Source of the DNA: a virus
Virus record (IMG/VR): IMGVR_UViG_3300035181_001402
Span: 1 to 64,000 of that record
DNA: 64,000 nucleotides
Direction: 5' to 3' (one strand)
Every line of letters begins with the position of its first letter. Position 1 is the stretch's first letter. Positions 53,068 to 59,968 of the stretch are shown one piece after another. The translations under genes were made by a program, and so were the position numbers. The notes beneath the pieces were generated by a model. It ran no database searches and was not told where the DNA came from. It saw only the letters and a program-made list of their open reading frames with translations.

Positions 53068-53582
53068 AGCTCGGAGACCTTCTTCTGCACGATGGGCAGC
53101 ACTGGATTGTCCGCAAGTACGACCTGAAGCGTACGCACATGTCGGAGCTTCTCGCAGCCTCCGGGCAGGTGAAGGAGATTCGCTTCGATGCGGATCTCAA
53201 GGGAGAGGCGACGGTTCTCTCCAACCCGCAGACGGAGTGGCCGTTCGTGGTCATGCAGTCCAGGCCCAGCTTGGGCCGGTTGCAGTACATCGCTCGCATC
53301 ATCGGGCCTCTGGCAACTCCGACGGAAGAACCCTTGAGGTTGTACGTTGACTGGGTGGCGAGCGACCCCGCTCGAATGGGTGGGCCCGTGTTCTTCTCGC
53401 CCATGTTGGGGCTGCAATCTGGGAACCTCCTCGTGGCCGTTCACGAGAAAGGCCGCTCGCGGATCGACATCACCGCGCAATTCAAGACGGTCAAGCAACG
53501 AATCGCCCACGTCGCCGTCAAGCCGAAACCCGAGAAGAACGCCTATACCCATCTTCTCGATGACGCCGAGTTCGACGAATGA
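53064..53582 (+). CDS. Hypothetical protein
   Basis: 172 residues, strand-rich (MKLGDLLLHDGQHWIVRKYD, then PLRLYVDWVASDPAR). No known domain. ATGA overlaps at both ends place it firmly in a translated cluster. Confidence 0.5.
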   Translation: MKLGDLLLHDGQHWIVRKYDLKRTHMSELLAASGQVKEIRFDADLKGEATVLSNPQTEWPFVVMQSRPSLGRLQYIARIIGPLATPTEEPLRLYVDWVASDPARMGGPVFFSPMLGLQSGNLLVAVHEKGRSRIDITAQFKTVKQRIAHVAVKPKPEKNAYTHLLDDAEFDE

Positions 53583-54211
53583 CCCGACGGTCGCTCCCCC
53601 TTCTTTTGGAGAGAGACACACATGAGGTCGAAGCTCAACGCTTCGAGCGAGCTGGGGCCTTCGAGGCTTCGGTTCGTGACACGGCAGAGGATCTCGGACG
53701 GGTAATCTCGTGTGTCGTGAAGTGCTCCGCCTGCTGTTCCCACCCTGTGGGGATCTCTATTCTTGAGGGTATCAGTCTCTTCCGATGGCTGGTCGAACGA
53801 GGGCTTTGGACTGCGAGCCTACAGGCAAAGCTCCAGACTCACTCGACGCAGGTATGGGGCCTTGCTCATGAAGTCTGGTTCCTGAGCAACATCCCTTGCC
53901 CACTTCTCTCTGAGAGCAAGTGCTCTGCACACGAGGGCCGACCCTTCGTCTGTAGGACAACCTGGTCGACGGGGGACCCCTACGATTGCCACCCGCACCG
54001 ATTCGGACCTCGAACAGGGATCGTCCCGAGAGCGGACACCATTCGAGATTTCCACCAGATGGAGGCTTCCAAGCTCCGTCAGCATGTGTTGAAACATATC
54101 CCTCTACCTATCTCCAAAGCGCTACTACTCGCGGAGCGTGTCTGTTCGGGTAAACTTGCGATAGAAGACGTACAGCACACGCTCTTGAAAGAGTATGGGG
54201 ACGTCGGATGA
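53579..54211 (+). CDS. YkgJ-like cysteine-cluster protein
   Basis: 210 residues. The CxxCC pattern VVKCSACCSHPVGISILEG, then CPLLSESKCSAHEGRPFVCR, matches the YkgJ (UPF0153) cysteine-cluster family, thought to bind zinc or an iron-sulfur centre. A C-terminal helical extension follows. Function in phages unknown. Confidence 0.7.
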   Translation: MTRRSLPLLLERDTHEVEAQRFERAGAFEASVRDTAEDLGRVISCVVKCSACCSHPVGISILEGISLFRWLVERGLWTASLQAKLQTHSTQVWGLAHEVWFLSNIPCPLLSESKCSAHEGRPFVCRTTWSTGDPYDCHPHRFGPRTGIVPRADTIRDFHQMEASKLRQHVLKHIPLPISKALLLAERVCSGKLAIEDVQHTLLKEYGDVG

Positions 54212-54495
54212 AATGCTGTGTTTGCTCGAAGAAGATCGAGTCGTCGGCCTGTGTCACGCTTCGACTATCGGACTCCGAGAAGGAGTCGGTACGACAAATG
54301 GGGCAAGAGCCTCAAAATGAGTACGAGTATTGTCGACCATGCTTTCGACTACTCTCGAACCCGGAGCAGGGCGCACAGCTCATCCGGGGGACATTCCAGC
54401 TCGCTTTGCGCTCGGAGGGGGTCCCCGATGCAGAGTCAAAGGCTCGGAAGTATTACGATTTTCTGATTCGTGGGGCCAACCATCCCACCCACTGA
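54208..54495 (+). CDS. Small zinc-finger-like protein
   Basis: 95 residues in an ATGA overlap. MKCCVCSKKIES and YEYCRPCFRLL form a four-Cys zinc-ribbon-like pair; the C-terminus is helical (GTFQLALRSEGVPDAESKA). No family recognised. Confidence 0.55.
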   Translation: MKCCVCSKKIESSACVTLRLSDSEKESVRQMGQEPQNEYEYCRPCFRLLSNPEQGAQLIRGTFQLALRSEGVPDAESKARKYYDFLIRGANHPTH

Positions 54496-54503
54496 GGATA
54501 TGT

Positions 54504-55025
54504 ATGAGCGACAACAGAGAGCCCCTGGAACCGAACGAGGAGTTTGCCCGTGCCCTTCAGGCACAAATGCCGGCGGTCACGAGCCAGGCGCAGTTCAACG
54601 CCTTCATGGCATCGTTTGACGCGCTTCGCTTCACCTTCAACGAAATCTGCGCGGGAAACCTGGCTCAGGAGACGGAAGGCCGAAAGGCCCTGGACATGTC
54701 CCTTGAGTTGGGCCGCAAGGTGACCGAGGTGACCGAGCAGCTCAAGGACATCCCGGAGGCTGCAACTTCCAAGGCCGCGGAGGAGTACAAGAATCCCCCG
54801 GCGCAGTACTACGAGTACGACATTCAACGCGCTCTGCTCTCGGAGCTGGAGCAGTTGGCTGAGCTGGATAAGCTCAATGAGTGGTACAGCCTCACCAAAG
54901 AGCGCCGAGAGATGGTGAAGACATCGAGCCTTCGGAACGCTCTCTTCGATGCGATCCGGAGTCGTAAATCGCTGTTGACAGCGTGGGGTCTCAAGAAGTC
55001 CGCAGAAGGAGAACAGAACCAGTGA
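54504..55025 (+). CDS. Hypothetical helical protein
   Basis: 173 residues from ATG 54504. Long amphipathic helices (LAQETEGRKALDMSLELGRK, then LLSELEQLAELDKLNEW), possibly coiled coil. No enzyme motif. Its stop overlaps the next start (GTGA). Confidence 0.5.
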   Translation: MSDNREPLEPNEEFARALQAQMPAVTSQAQFNAFMASFDALRFTFNEICAGNLAQETEGRKALDMSLELGRKVTEVTEQLKDIPEAATSKAAEEYKNPPAQYYEYDIQRALLSELEQLAELDKLNEWYSLTKERREMVKTSSLRNALFDAIRSRKSLLTAWGLKKSAEGEQNQ

Positions 55026-55417
55026 AAGTGCTCGTGACCGGGTCGAGGGATTACAAGAACCAGCTCGGGATGCGGAGGGTCTTCGACAAGCTCGCCGAGA
55101 AGACCCTCCGCATCATCATCGTCCACGGGGACTGTCCGACGGGGGCTGATGCCATGGCGACCGAGCTGGCCAAGGAGTACGGCTTCGAGGTGCGGGCCTA
55201 CCCCGCCGACTGGGACGCGGCGAAAGCAGCGGGCAACCCCAAGTCTGCGGGCCCGATCCGGAACGCGAAGATGATCCGCGACGAGCACCCCCACAAGGAC
55301 GGGACGTCCTTCGACCTCGGGATCGCCTTCACCCCCGACCTGGAGCGCAGCCGGGGGACGAAGGACTGCCACACCCGAGCGAGGGCGGCGGGGATCAAGA
55401 TGCTCCTCTTCCCGTAG
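55022..55417 (+). CDS. DUF2493/YspA-type SLOG protein
   Basis: 131 residues from GTG 55022. VKVLVTGSRDY, then IIVHGDCPTGADAMATELA, YPADWD, AGPIRNAKMI and a C-terminal AAGIKMLLFP match the YspA/DUF2493 branch of the SLOG superfamily, Rossmann-like folds that bind or cleave nucleotide derivatives. Some SLOG proteins sense NAD- or ADP-ribose-type signals, which is of interest beside the macrodomain 1 kb downstream. Confidence 0.82.
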   Translation: MKVLVTGSRDYKNQLGMRRVFDKLAEKTLRIIIVHGDCPTGADAMATELAKEYGFEVRAYPADWDAAKAAGNPKSAGPIRNAKMIRDEHPHKDGTSFDLGIAFTPDLERSRGTKDCHTRARAAGIKMLLFP

Positions 55418-55422
55418 GTTTC

Positions 55423-55428
55423 GGTGTA
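55423..55428 (+). promoter_or_regulatory. GGTGTA start-proximal signal
   Basis: GGTGTA ends 10 bases before ATG 55439. Here the spacer ends in GGAGG, so a Shine-Dalgarno directly precedes the start. Confidence 0.55.
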
Positions 55429-55438
55429 AGATTGGAGG

Positions 55439-55771
55439 ATGCACACCTCCAGGCACTACAATTCCCCTGAGCGAAAACAGGGGATGCGTCCATCGTGCCG
55501 GCGGTGGAACAAGGAGAAGCTCCTCTCCGTGATACGCCAAGATGTCCAGGACATCTTGGCGTATCACCGATCAATGATCGGCCTCTTCATCGAGAAGGTG
55601 GCTGAGAAGTACCGAGCCAAGCGGAGCCTGGTCGCTTGGTGCTTCTCCAGGTTGAAGGCGGAGGGGCTCATCGGACCGCCCTGCAATGCCGTCCCCCAAG
55701 AAATGTACTCCGGCAAACGAGCCGGCATGATTTGGCAAGCAACCTGTTTCATCGTAACTCTGAAGCCATGA
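55439..55771 (+). CDS. Small basic protein, first of a paralogue pair
   Basis: 110 residues. RRWNKEKLLSVIRQDVQDIL, then AKRSLVAWCFSRLKAEGLIG and WQATCFIVTLKP match the next gene closely. The helix-turn-helix-like layout and basic charge suggest nucleic-acid binding. A 39-base near-perfect palindrome (55529-55567) lies inside the coding sequence. Function unknown. Confidence 0.55.
   Translation: MHTSRHYNSPERKQGMRPSCRRWNKEKLLSVIRQDVQDILAYHRSMIGLFIEKVAEKYRAKRSLVAWCFSRLKAEGLIGPPCNAVPQEMYSGKRAGMIWQATCFIVTLKP
55529..55567 (+). repeat. 39-base palindrome inside a gene
   Basis: The left arm GTGATACGCCAAGATGTCC and its exact reverse complement are separated by one A. The gene's paralogue lacks it. 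Confidence 0.75.
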
Positions 55772-56114
55772 TCACCTACCGATCCGGCGGGTCGCTTCGA
55801 CGCAAATCCCAGATCCGTGCCTCGATGAGGCGGTGGGAGAGGGAGAAGCTTCTTGTTGCGATCCGAGAGGCCATCAAGAAGGACTTCGCAGCTCTTCCGC
55901 ACCACAAGTACCGCTACCATGTGTGCATCGAGTCGTTCGTCAACTCGATGCGAGCCAAGCAAGCGCTCGTGGCGTGGGTCTTCTCGCGTCTGAAGACAGC
56001 GGGGCTCATCGGGGCGCCTGAGAACAGCATACCCCACGACTGCTACCGGGTTGCTTGCCACACCCCACCTCGATGTGGCAAGCAACCCGTTTCCCCGTTC
56101 TCCTGGAAGCATGA
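55768..56114 (+). CDS. Small basic protein, second paralogue, broken by a one-base frame change
   Basis: From ATG 55768: RRWEREKLLVAIREAIKKD, then AKQALVAWVFSRLKTAGLIG and NSIPHDCY align with the preceding paralogue. Further on the read frame wanders to 56490 through two other genes. One frame back, SMWQATRFPVLLEA followed by TGA at 56112 aligns with WQATCFIVTLKP and its stop. Adding one C to the CCCC at 56063-56066 restores a paralogue of about 116 residues that ends in an ATGA overlap. Confidence 0.55.
56047..56089 (+). repeat. Hairpin with 16-base perfect stem
   Basis: CGGGTTGCTTGCCACA and its reverse complement flank an 11-base loop. It lies within the 3' end of the second paralogue and contains the suspected one-base deletion in its loop. 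Confidence 0.7.
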
Positions 56115-56356
56115 CTACCGAAGAAGACAATCTACCCCTTGGGGCCTCACCCAGTTACGATGTCCCCAAGGGAGGTTCTGCTTTCTTCCTTCAGGCAGAT
56201 CGCAGCATTGGGCACACAACGGATACATGGGTCAAAGTCCCTCTTTGGGATATGGCACCCGAAGACGAAGAACTCTTGGTCCTCTGTGGCCCTTTCCAGC
56301 GAGTTCTTCGTGTTCGAGGAGAATCTGGTATCGGCCTTGTCGGATTCTGTTGGTGA
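56111..56356 (+). CDS. Small hypothetical protein
   Basis: 81 residues from ATG 56111, in an ATGA overlap with the restored stop of the previous gene. Sequence TTEEDNLPLGASPSYDVPKG, then TDTWVKVPLWDMAPEDEELL, strand-rich at the C-terminus. No family recognised. Confidence 0.5.
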   Translation: MTTEEDNLPLGASPSYDVPKGGSAFFLQADRSIGHTTDTWVKVPLWDMAPEDEELLVLCGPFQRVLRVRGESGIGLVGFCW

Positions 56357-56359
56357 AGC

Positions 56360-56893
56360 ATGATCCACTACCTCATCGGCAATGCCGTCCGACCCCAAGG
56401 CACGGGGACGCGATACATCGTCCACATCTGCAACGACGTCGGGGGATGGGGCGCTGGATTCGTCCTCGCGATCTCGGGGCGTTGGTTTGACCCCGAGATC
56501 GCCTACCGAGAGTGGTATCGAAACGGGAAGCATCCTCGAAGCGGACCGTTCGCTCTTGGGGAGGTTCAAAGCGTGAGCGTCCAGGGGAAGACCCATGAGG
56601 ACAACGGGATCTGGGTGATGAACATGATCGCCCAAACCGGCTACGGCTCCAAGAAGACGCAGCACAAGGGCGCAGACGATGACGGGCCTCCGATTCGCTA
56701 CGACGCACTGAGGAAGTGCCTCCAGAAGGTGGCAAAGGCTGCCAGGACCACCCAAGCCACGATCCACATGCCGAGGATCGGCTGTGGGCTCGCGGGTGGG
56801 TCTTGGGCGGAGGTCTCCAAGATCATCGAAGAGACCATGGGTGGCCTCGATGTCTACGTGTACGACGTCCCTGGAGGGACCTACCGAGCATGA
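56360..56893 (+). CDS. Macrodomain protein (Poa1p/TARG1-like)
   Basis: 177 residues. HICNDVGGWGAGFVLAISGR forms the ADP-ribose-binding loop, LGEVQSVSV and NMIAQTGYG follow, and MPRIGCGLAGGSW is the second loop characteristic of Poa1p/TARG1-type macrodomains. Such enzymes remove ADP-ribose from proteins or nucleic acids or hydrolyse ADP-ribose 1''-phosphate. An ADP-ribosyltransferase-like gene at 59969 makes an ADP-ribose writer/eraser pair conceivable; RNA-ligation by-products are another possible substrate. Confidence 0.87.
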   Translation: MIHYLIGNAVRPQGTGTRYIVHICNDVGGWGAGFVLAISGRWFDPEIAYREWYRNGKHPRSGPFALGEVQSVSVQGKTHEDNGIWVMNMIAQTGYGSKKTQHKGADDDGPPIRYDALRKCLQKVAKAARTTQATIHMPRIGCGLAGGSWAEVSKIIEETMGGLDVYVYDVPGGTYRA

Positions 56894-57161
56894 TCCTTCG
56901 ATCTGGGAACCTGCCTCAGCAGACGCTCGTTTTCTCTGTCGTCGTGATCACGAGACTGGGTCGTCAATCATGTCTCTTTCCCCAAAAGAGATCGATGAAA
57001 CCGAGAAGAAGACTTGGCTCCAAAGAAAGCCGGGGCTGGGATGGATCTGGAAGGTCTGTCATGGGTCCAATGACTGGAAGGGCTTCGATCTGGACTTCGA
57101 GAAGGCAAAAGAAGCGGCGGATGCTCGCGCTCTCCAGCTTGGGCGCACGTTCTTGGTGTAG
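56890..57161 (+). CDS. Small protein, probably broken by a one-base frame change near the start
   Basis: The uninterrupted frame starts at ATG 56970 (SLSPKEIDETEKKTWLQRKP, then FDLDFEKAKEAADARALQLG), 63 residues. Upstream in the same frame the sequence is still protein-like (SIWEPASADARFLCRRDHE). The natural start is ATG 56890, which forms an ATGA overlap with the macrodomain stop but is in another frame. One added C at 56895-56896 joins them, giving about 90 residues. Function unknown. Confidence 0.5.
57155..57160 (+). promoter_or_regulatory. GGTGTA start-proximal signal
   Basis: GGTGTA overlaps the end of the previous gene and lies 10 bases before ATG 57171. Confidence 0.5.
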
Positions 57162-57170
57162 CTGCGTGGG

Positions 57171-58166
57171 ATGATCTCCCTCGACAAGCTCGACGCCGTC
57201 ACCACCCTCATCGTTCACGACAACTGCCCGGATGGTCTCGCCTCAGCGATGATCCTGCATGACGCTCTGCCCAAGGCCGAGATCGTCTTCATGCGGCACA
57301 TGTCCCCCGAGCTGGCCGCCCTGGAGCCCAAGCCGGGGATGCTCTTCTGCGACTTCACCCCTCACGCCGACCAGGCCCAGAAGTTCGTGGACGCGGGCGC
57401 CATCGTGCTCGACCACCACAAGTCCTCGGAGGCGACCATCAAGTCCTTCGGGGAGAACAGCGTCTACGCAGACGAAGCTCTGGAACCGGGTGTCTCCGGA
57501 GCGGTCCTCGCTTTCCGTGAGGTGTGGCGTCCGATGTGCCGGCTCGCAGGCCGAACGAGGCCCACGGCCTATGAGAAGCTGATCGAAGACTTCGCAACCC
57601 TCGCTGGCATCCGGGACACCTGGCAGAGGAGAAGCCCTCGCTGGCTCGAAGCCTGTGCTCAGGCTGAAGCGCTTCTGTTCTGGCCGCGAGAGAAGTGGCT
57701 CAAGTGTGATGCGATCGATTGGTCCGACCTTGCGGAGATCGGGCCCGTCCTTGTCCAGAAGCAGCAAGCCAAGGTCGAGAGCATTGTGGCGAGGGCCTAC
57801 CGCTACACGACGCCGGTCGGGACGCGGGTGGTGGTCTTCCAGGGGCTCACGACGACGAGCGATGCAGCGGAGCTGCTTGGCGAGGATGCAGACCTCGTCA
57901 TCGGGTTCTCATGCCAGTTCGACGGGGAGAACCACAAGCTCGCGTTCTCGACGCGGAGCCACACGACGTTCGACTGTGCGAAGTTCGCGAAGGTCTTCGG
58001 GGGTGGCGGACACACGAAAGCCGCGGGGTTCAATCGGACGATGGTCCCGACTGATCCGCAGCCTTACGAGATGATCCGTCGGACTCTCGCGCTGTTCGAA
58101 GGCCCCAAGGAGACCTTCTACTCGGAGGTCAACGACGAGCCCTACAGGAATCTCATCGACGGGTAG
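57171..58166 (+). CDS. DHH-family phosphoesterase
   Basis: 331 residues. The DHH domain has VHDNCPDGLASA, FCDFTPH and VLDHHKSS; the C-terminal DHHA1-like domain ends GGGGHTKAAGF, the substrate-binding loop. Family members include RecJ-type nucleases, oligoribonucleases (NrnA) and cyclic-dinucleotide phosphodiesterases. Size and domain content fit a NrnA-like enzyme that degrades short oligonucleotides or cyclic dinucleotides, the latter being defence signals. The last rightward gene before the second leftward cluster. Confidence 0.87.
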   Translation: MISLDKLDAVTTLIVHDNCPDGLASAMILHDALPKAEIVFMRHMSPELAALEPKPGMLFCDFTPHADQAQKFVDAGAIVLDHHKSSEATIKSFGENSVYADEALEPGVSGAVLAFREVWRPMCRLAGRTRPTAYEKLIEDFATLAGIRDTWQRRSPRWLEACAQAEALLFWPREKWLKCDAIDWSDLAEIGPVLVQKQQAKVESIVARAYRYTTPVGTRVVVFQGLTTTSDAAELLGEDADLVIGFSCQFDGENHKLAFSTRSHTTFDCAKFAKVFGGGGHTKAAGFNRTMVPTDPQPYEMIRRTLALFEGPKETFYSEVNDEPYRNLIDG

Positions 58167-58167
58167 C

Positions 58168-58416
58168 TCAGAACTGGGGGAGGAGTTTGGCGGGGGCGAT
58201 CTGCCAGCCGGGGATGACATCTCCCATGCTGAGGGGGCTGAGAGTCAGGGAGTTACGGCCCAGAACCTCAGCCAACCAGCCCACATGGTAGCAAGTGCCA
58301 CCGATACTGACGGCGAGGGCATCGAACAAGCGGTCGCCGTCAACCGTGTACTCCCGCCCGTTGAACTCGAACTCGAACTCGTACTTGTTCGTCTTCTTGT
58401 CGAGCTTGGCCTTCAT
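58168..58416 (-). CDS. Small leftward protein
   Basis: 82 residues from ATG 58416. Starts KAKLDKKTNKYEFEFEFNGR, a strand hairpin, then GGTCYHVGWLAEVLGRNSL. No family recognised. It has its own leftward promoter 6 bases upstream of the ATG. Confidence 0.6.
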   Translation of the reverse strand: MKAKLDKKTNKYEFEFEFNGREYTVDGDRLFDALAVSIGGTCYHVGWLAEVLGRNSLTLSPLSMGDVIPGWQIAPAKLLPQF

Positions 58417-58422
58417 GGGGGT

Positions 58423-58451
58423 CCTACAAGGCCAAGCTCGACGCGATCAAC
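58423..58451 (-). promoter_or_regulatory. Leftward promoter GTTGAT-N17-TGTAGG
   Basis: GTTGAT (58451-58446), 17 bases, TGTAGG (58428-58423), with the ATG 6 bases on at 58416. Confidence 0.7.
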
Positions 58452-58457
58452 CGAAGG

Positions 58458-58817
58458 TCAGGTCGGGGGGATGAATGCCCACTCGTCCACCGGCTCGCTC
58501 GGAGCCGCACAGGACTCGAAGCCGCGGGGATCCGGGGGCGTGGTGTTGGGGATCTTGGAGCGGGCCCTCTCCAGGGCGGAGTTCGCCTTCTCGATCGCCT
58601 CGGAACCTTCGGCGCAAACGCCGGGGATCTTGTTGATCTTGTCCGCGTTCGCCTTCAGGAACGCGATGCTCGAATCGAGGGCACCGACATCAGCGGAGGT
58701 CAGGAGCATGGTGAGCACTTTCGCGGCCCACTGGCCCGACTTGAGTGCTGTGCGGCTCTTGTCGAGGTCGCTCATGGCCTGGAACAGCGCGGTGTGGGTT
58801 GCATCGGGGATGAACAT
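58458..58817 (-). CDS. Leftward hypothetical protein
   Basis: 119 residues from ATG 58817, preceded by AGAGGAG, so this gene uses a normal ribosome-binding site rather than a start-proximal promoter. Helical (ALFQAMSDLDKSRTALKSGQ, then ALDSSIAFLKANADKIN). Likely the distal gene of a short leftward operon. Function unknown. Confidence 0.55.
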   Translation of the reverse strand: MFIPDATHTALFQAMSDLDKSRTALKSGQWAAKVLTMLLTSADVGALDSSIAFLKANADKINKIPGVCAEGSEAIEKANSALERARSKIPNTTPPDPRGFESCAAPSEPVDEWAFIPPT

Positions 58818-58851
58818 TCGAAACTCCTCTGTGAGATGGGGCAAAGCCCGT

Positions 58852-59229
58852 TTACGAAGCCAGTACACGAACGGGGGCGAGACGATCAACCTCGGGAGGC
58901 AAAATCCTCCGGAGAACTCGTTCGAAGTCTTCCAAGGCGTCTTTGACGGGCACGTCGAAGTAGTTCTGGTTCCACTTCCCGGAGAATGGGTTGAGCCCAG
59001 ATGTCCCCACGACAGCCTTCGCCGCGTCAGGGTCGTTGAACTTGCAGGCGACCCAGTTACCGTAGGTGGCAATGCTGAGATACCCTGCTCGGGTCGTGAT
59101 CTCGTAGTAGTTGGGGAGCCATTCCTTGCCCTGAGAGACCCCACCCAGACGGGTACCGATCTCGACCACCCCGGCATTGAAGGCGACCTCTTGAGCCGCC
59201 TTTTGCTTCTTGGTCAACTTCTTGATCAC
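58852..59229 (-). CDS. Leftward protein, paralogue of the next gene upstream
   Basis: 125 residues from GTG 59229, in a GTGA overlap with the stop of the 59519 gene. FNAGVVEIGTRLGGVSQGKE, then WVACKFNDPDAAKAVVG and GKWNQNYFD match FDAGIIEIVLRLGGWQGVRE, YVDCRFDDPKAASQLTG and GKWNHEYLG in that gene. A basic KKLTKKQK precedes the shared domain. Function unknown. Confidence 0.6.
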   Translation of the reverse strand: MIKKLTKKQKAAQEVAFNAGVVEIGTRLGGVSQGKEWLPNYYEITTRAGYLSIATYGNWVACKFNDPDAAKAVVGTSGLNPFSGKWNQNYFDVPVKDALEDFERVLRRILPPEVDRLAPVRVLAS

Positions 59230-59519
59230 GGCAGCACCTTTCGGAGAGTCTCCTCGAATTCCTTCAGCGCTGTGCGGATGGACTTTCCGAGGTATTCGTG
59301 GTTCCACTTGCCCGTCTGAGGGTCGATGGGGTCGCCCGTGAGCTGGCTGGCCGCTTTGGGGTCGTCGAACCGACAGTCGACATAGTCCCACTGCGGAAGA
59401 ACGCGAAGAGGGCCCGCCAGGGTTTTGATGTAGAGGGCCTCGCGGACACCTTGCCAGCCTCCGAGACGTAGAACGATCTCGATGATGCCCGCGTCGAATG
59501 CGTTTTGTTGGGTGCTCAT
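59226..59519 (-). CDS. Leftward protein, tandem paralogue
   Basis: 97 residues from ATG 59519. A small alpha/beta protein sharing its whole length with the domain of the 58852-59229 gene, including the GKWN turn and a C-terminal helix ending in VLP or ILP. First gene of the pair, behind its own promoter. Function unknown. Confidence 0.6.
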   Translation of the reverse strand: MSTQQNAFDAGIIEIVLRLGGWQGVREALYIKTLAGPLRVLPQWDYVDCRFDDPKAASQLTGDPIDPQTGKWNHEYLGKSIRTALKEFEETLRKVLP

Positions 59520-59525
59520 GGGAGT

Positions 59526-59554
59526 CCTACAGGAGGAAGGGATCCGGGATCAAC
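59526..59554 (-). promoter_or_regulatory. Leftward promoter GTTGAT-N17-TGTAGG
   Basis: GTTGAT (59554-59549), 17 bases, TGTAGG (59531-59526), ATG 6 bases on at 59519. The GTTGAT overlaps the restored stop codon of the upstream leftward gene. Confidence 0.7.
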
Positions 59555-59899
59555 CCTTCGGCTTCTTCGTCATGATCATGGCGAGCTGAGCCGCGAACGC
59601 GACATCGGCCATGGTCGGGCCGGGAAGACCTTTCGCGATCTTCTTCAGCTCCTTCTTGACAGCCGTGGCCGCTCGCTTGGCGGGGGCCACCTTCGCCCAG
59701 CCGACCAGAGGATCCCCACGGTCTGACCCGCGAAGTCCTTCGGGTTGGCCAGAAAACAGGCCCGGAAAAGCCGACCGTGAGTGTCGTTCTCCGTGTAGGA
59801 CGCCTTCAGGGGCTTGTTCTCGAACTCGTCGTATTCCTCAACGAGGTAGACACGGAAAGCGTGGGGGTCGTCCCATTCGGCATACGCGTCGATAATCAT
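59550..59899 (-). CDS. Leftward protein broken by a one-base frame change
   Basis: From ATG 59899 the frame reads MIIDAYAEWDDPHAFRVYLV, then ANPKDFAGQTVGI; beyond about 59711 that frame becomes Arg/Pro-rich noise. One frame back the sequence is sound: LVGWAKVAPAKRAATAVKKE, then LKKIAKGLPGPTMAD, ending at TGA 59552-59550. One extra C on the minus strand (GG at 59710-59711) joins them as VGIPLVGWAKV, about 116 residues. The basic C-terminus suggests nucleic-acid contact. Confidence 0.5.
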
Positions 59900-59905
59900 G
59901 TCCCT

Positions 59906-59934
59906 ACTACACACCGAGAACCTTGGGGATCAAC
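59906..59934 (-). promoter_or_regulatory. Leftward promoter GTTGAT-N17-TGTAGT
   Basis: GTTGAT (59934-59929), 17 bases, TGTAGT (59911-59906), ATG 6 bases on at 59899. The minus strand also reads GGTGTG just upstream, resembling the rightward signal. Confidence 0.65.
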
Positions 59935-59968
59935 CGGAAAGTATTGATAGGGCCCTCTCCGTAGATAC

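Noticed and set aside
56115-56490. Extension of the 55768 ORF to 56490.
   Set aside because: It runs through two other genes, including the start of the macrodomain, and its paralogue ends at the position corresponding to 56114.
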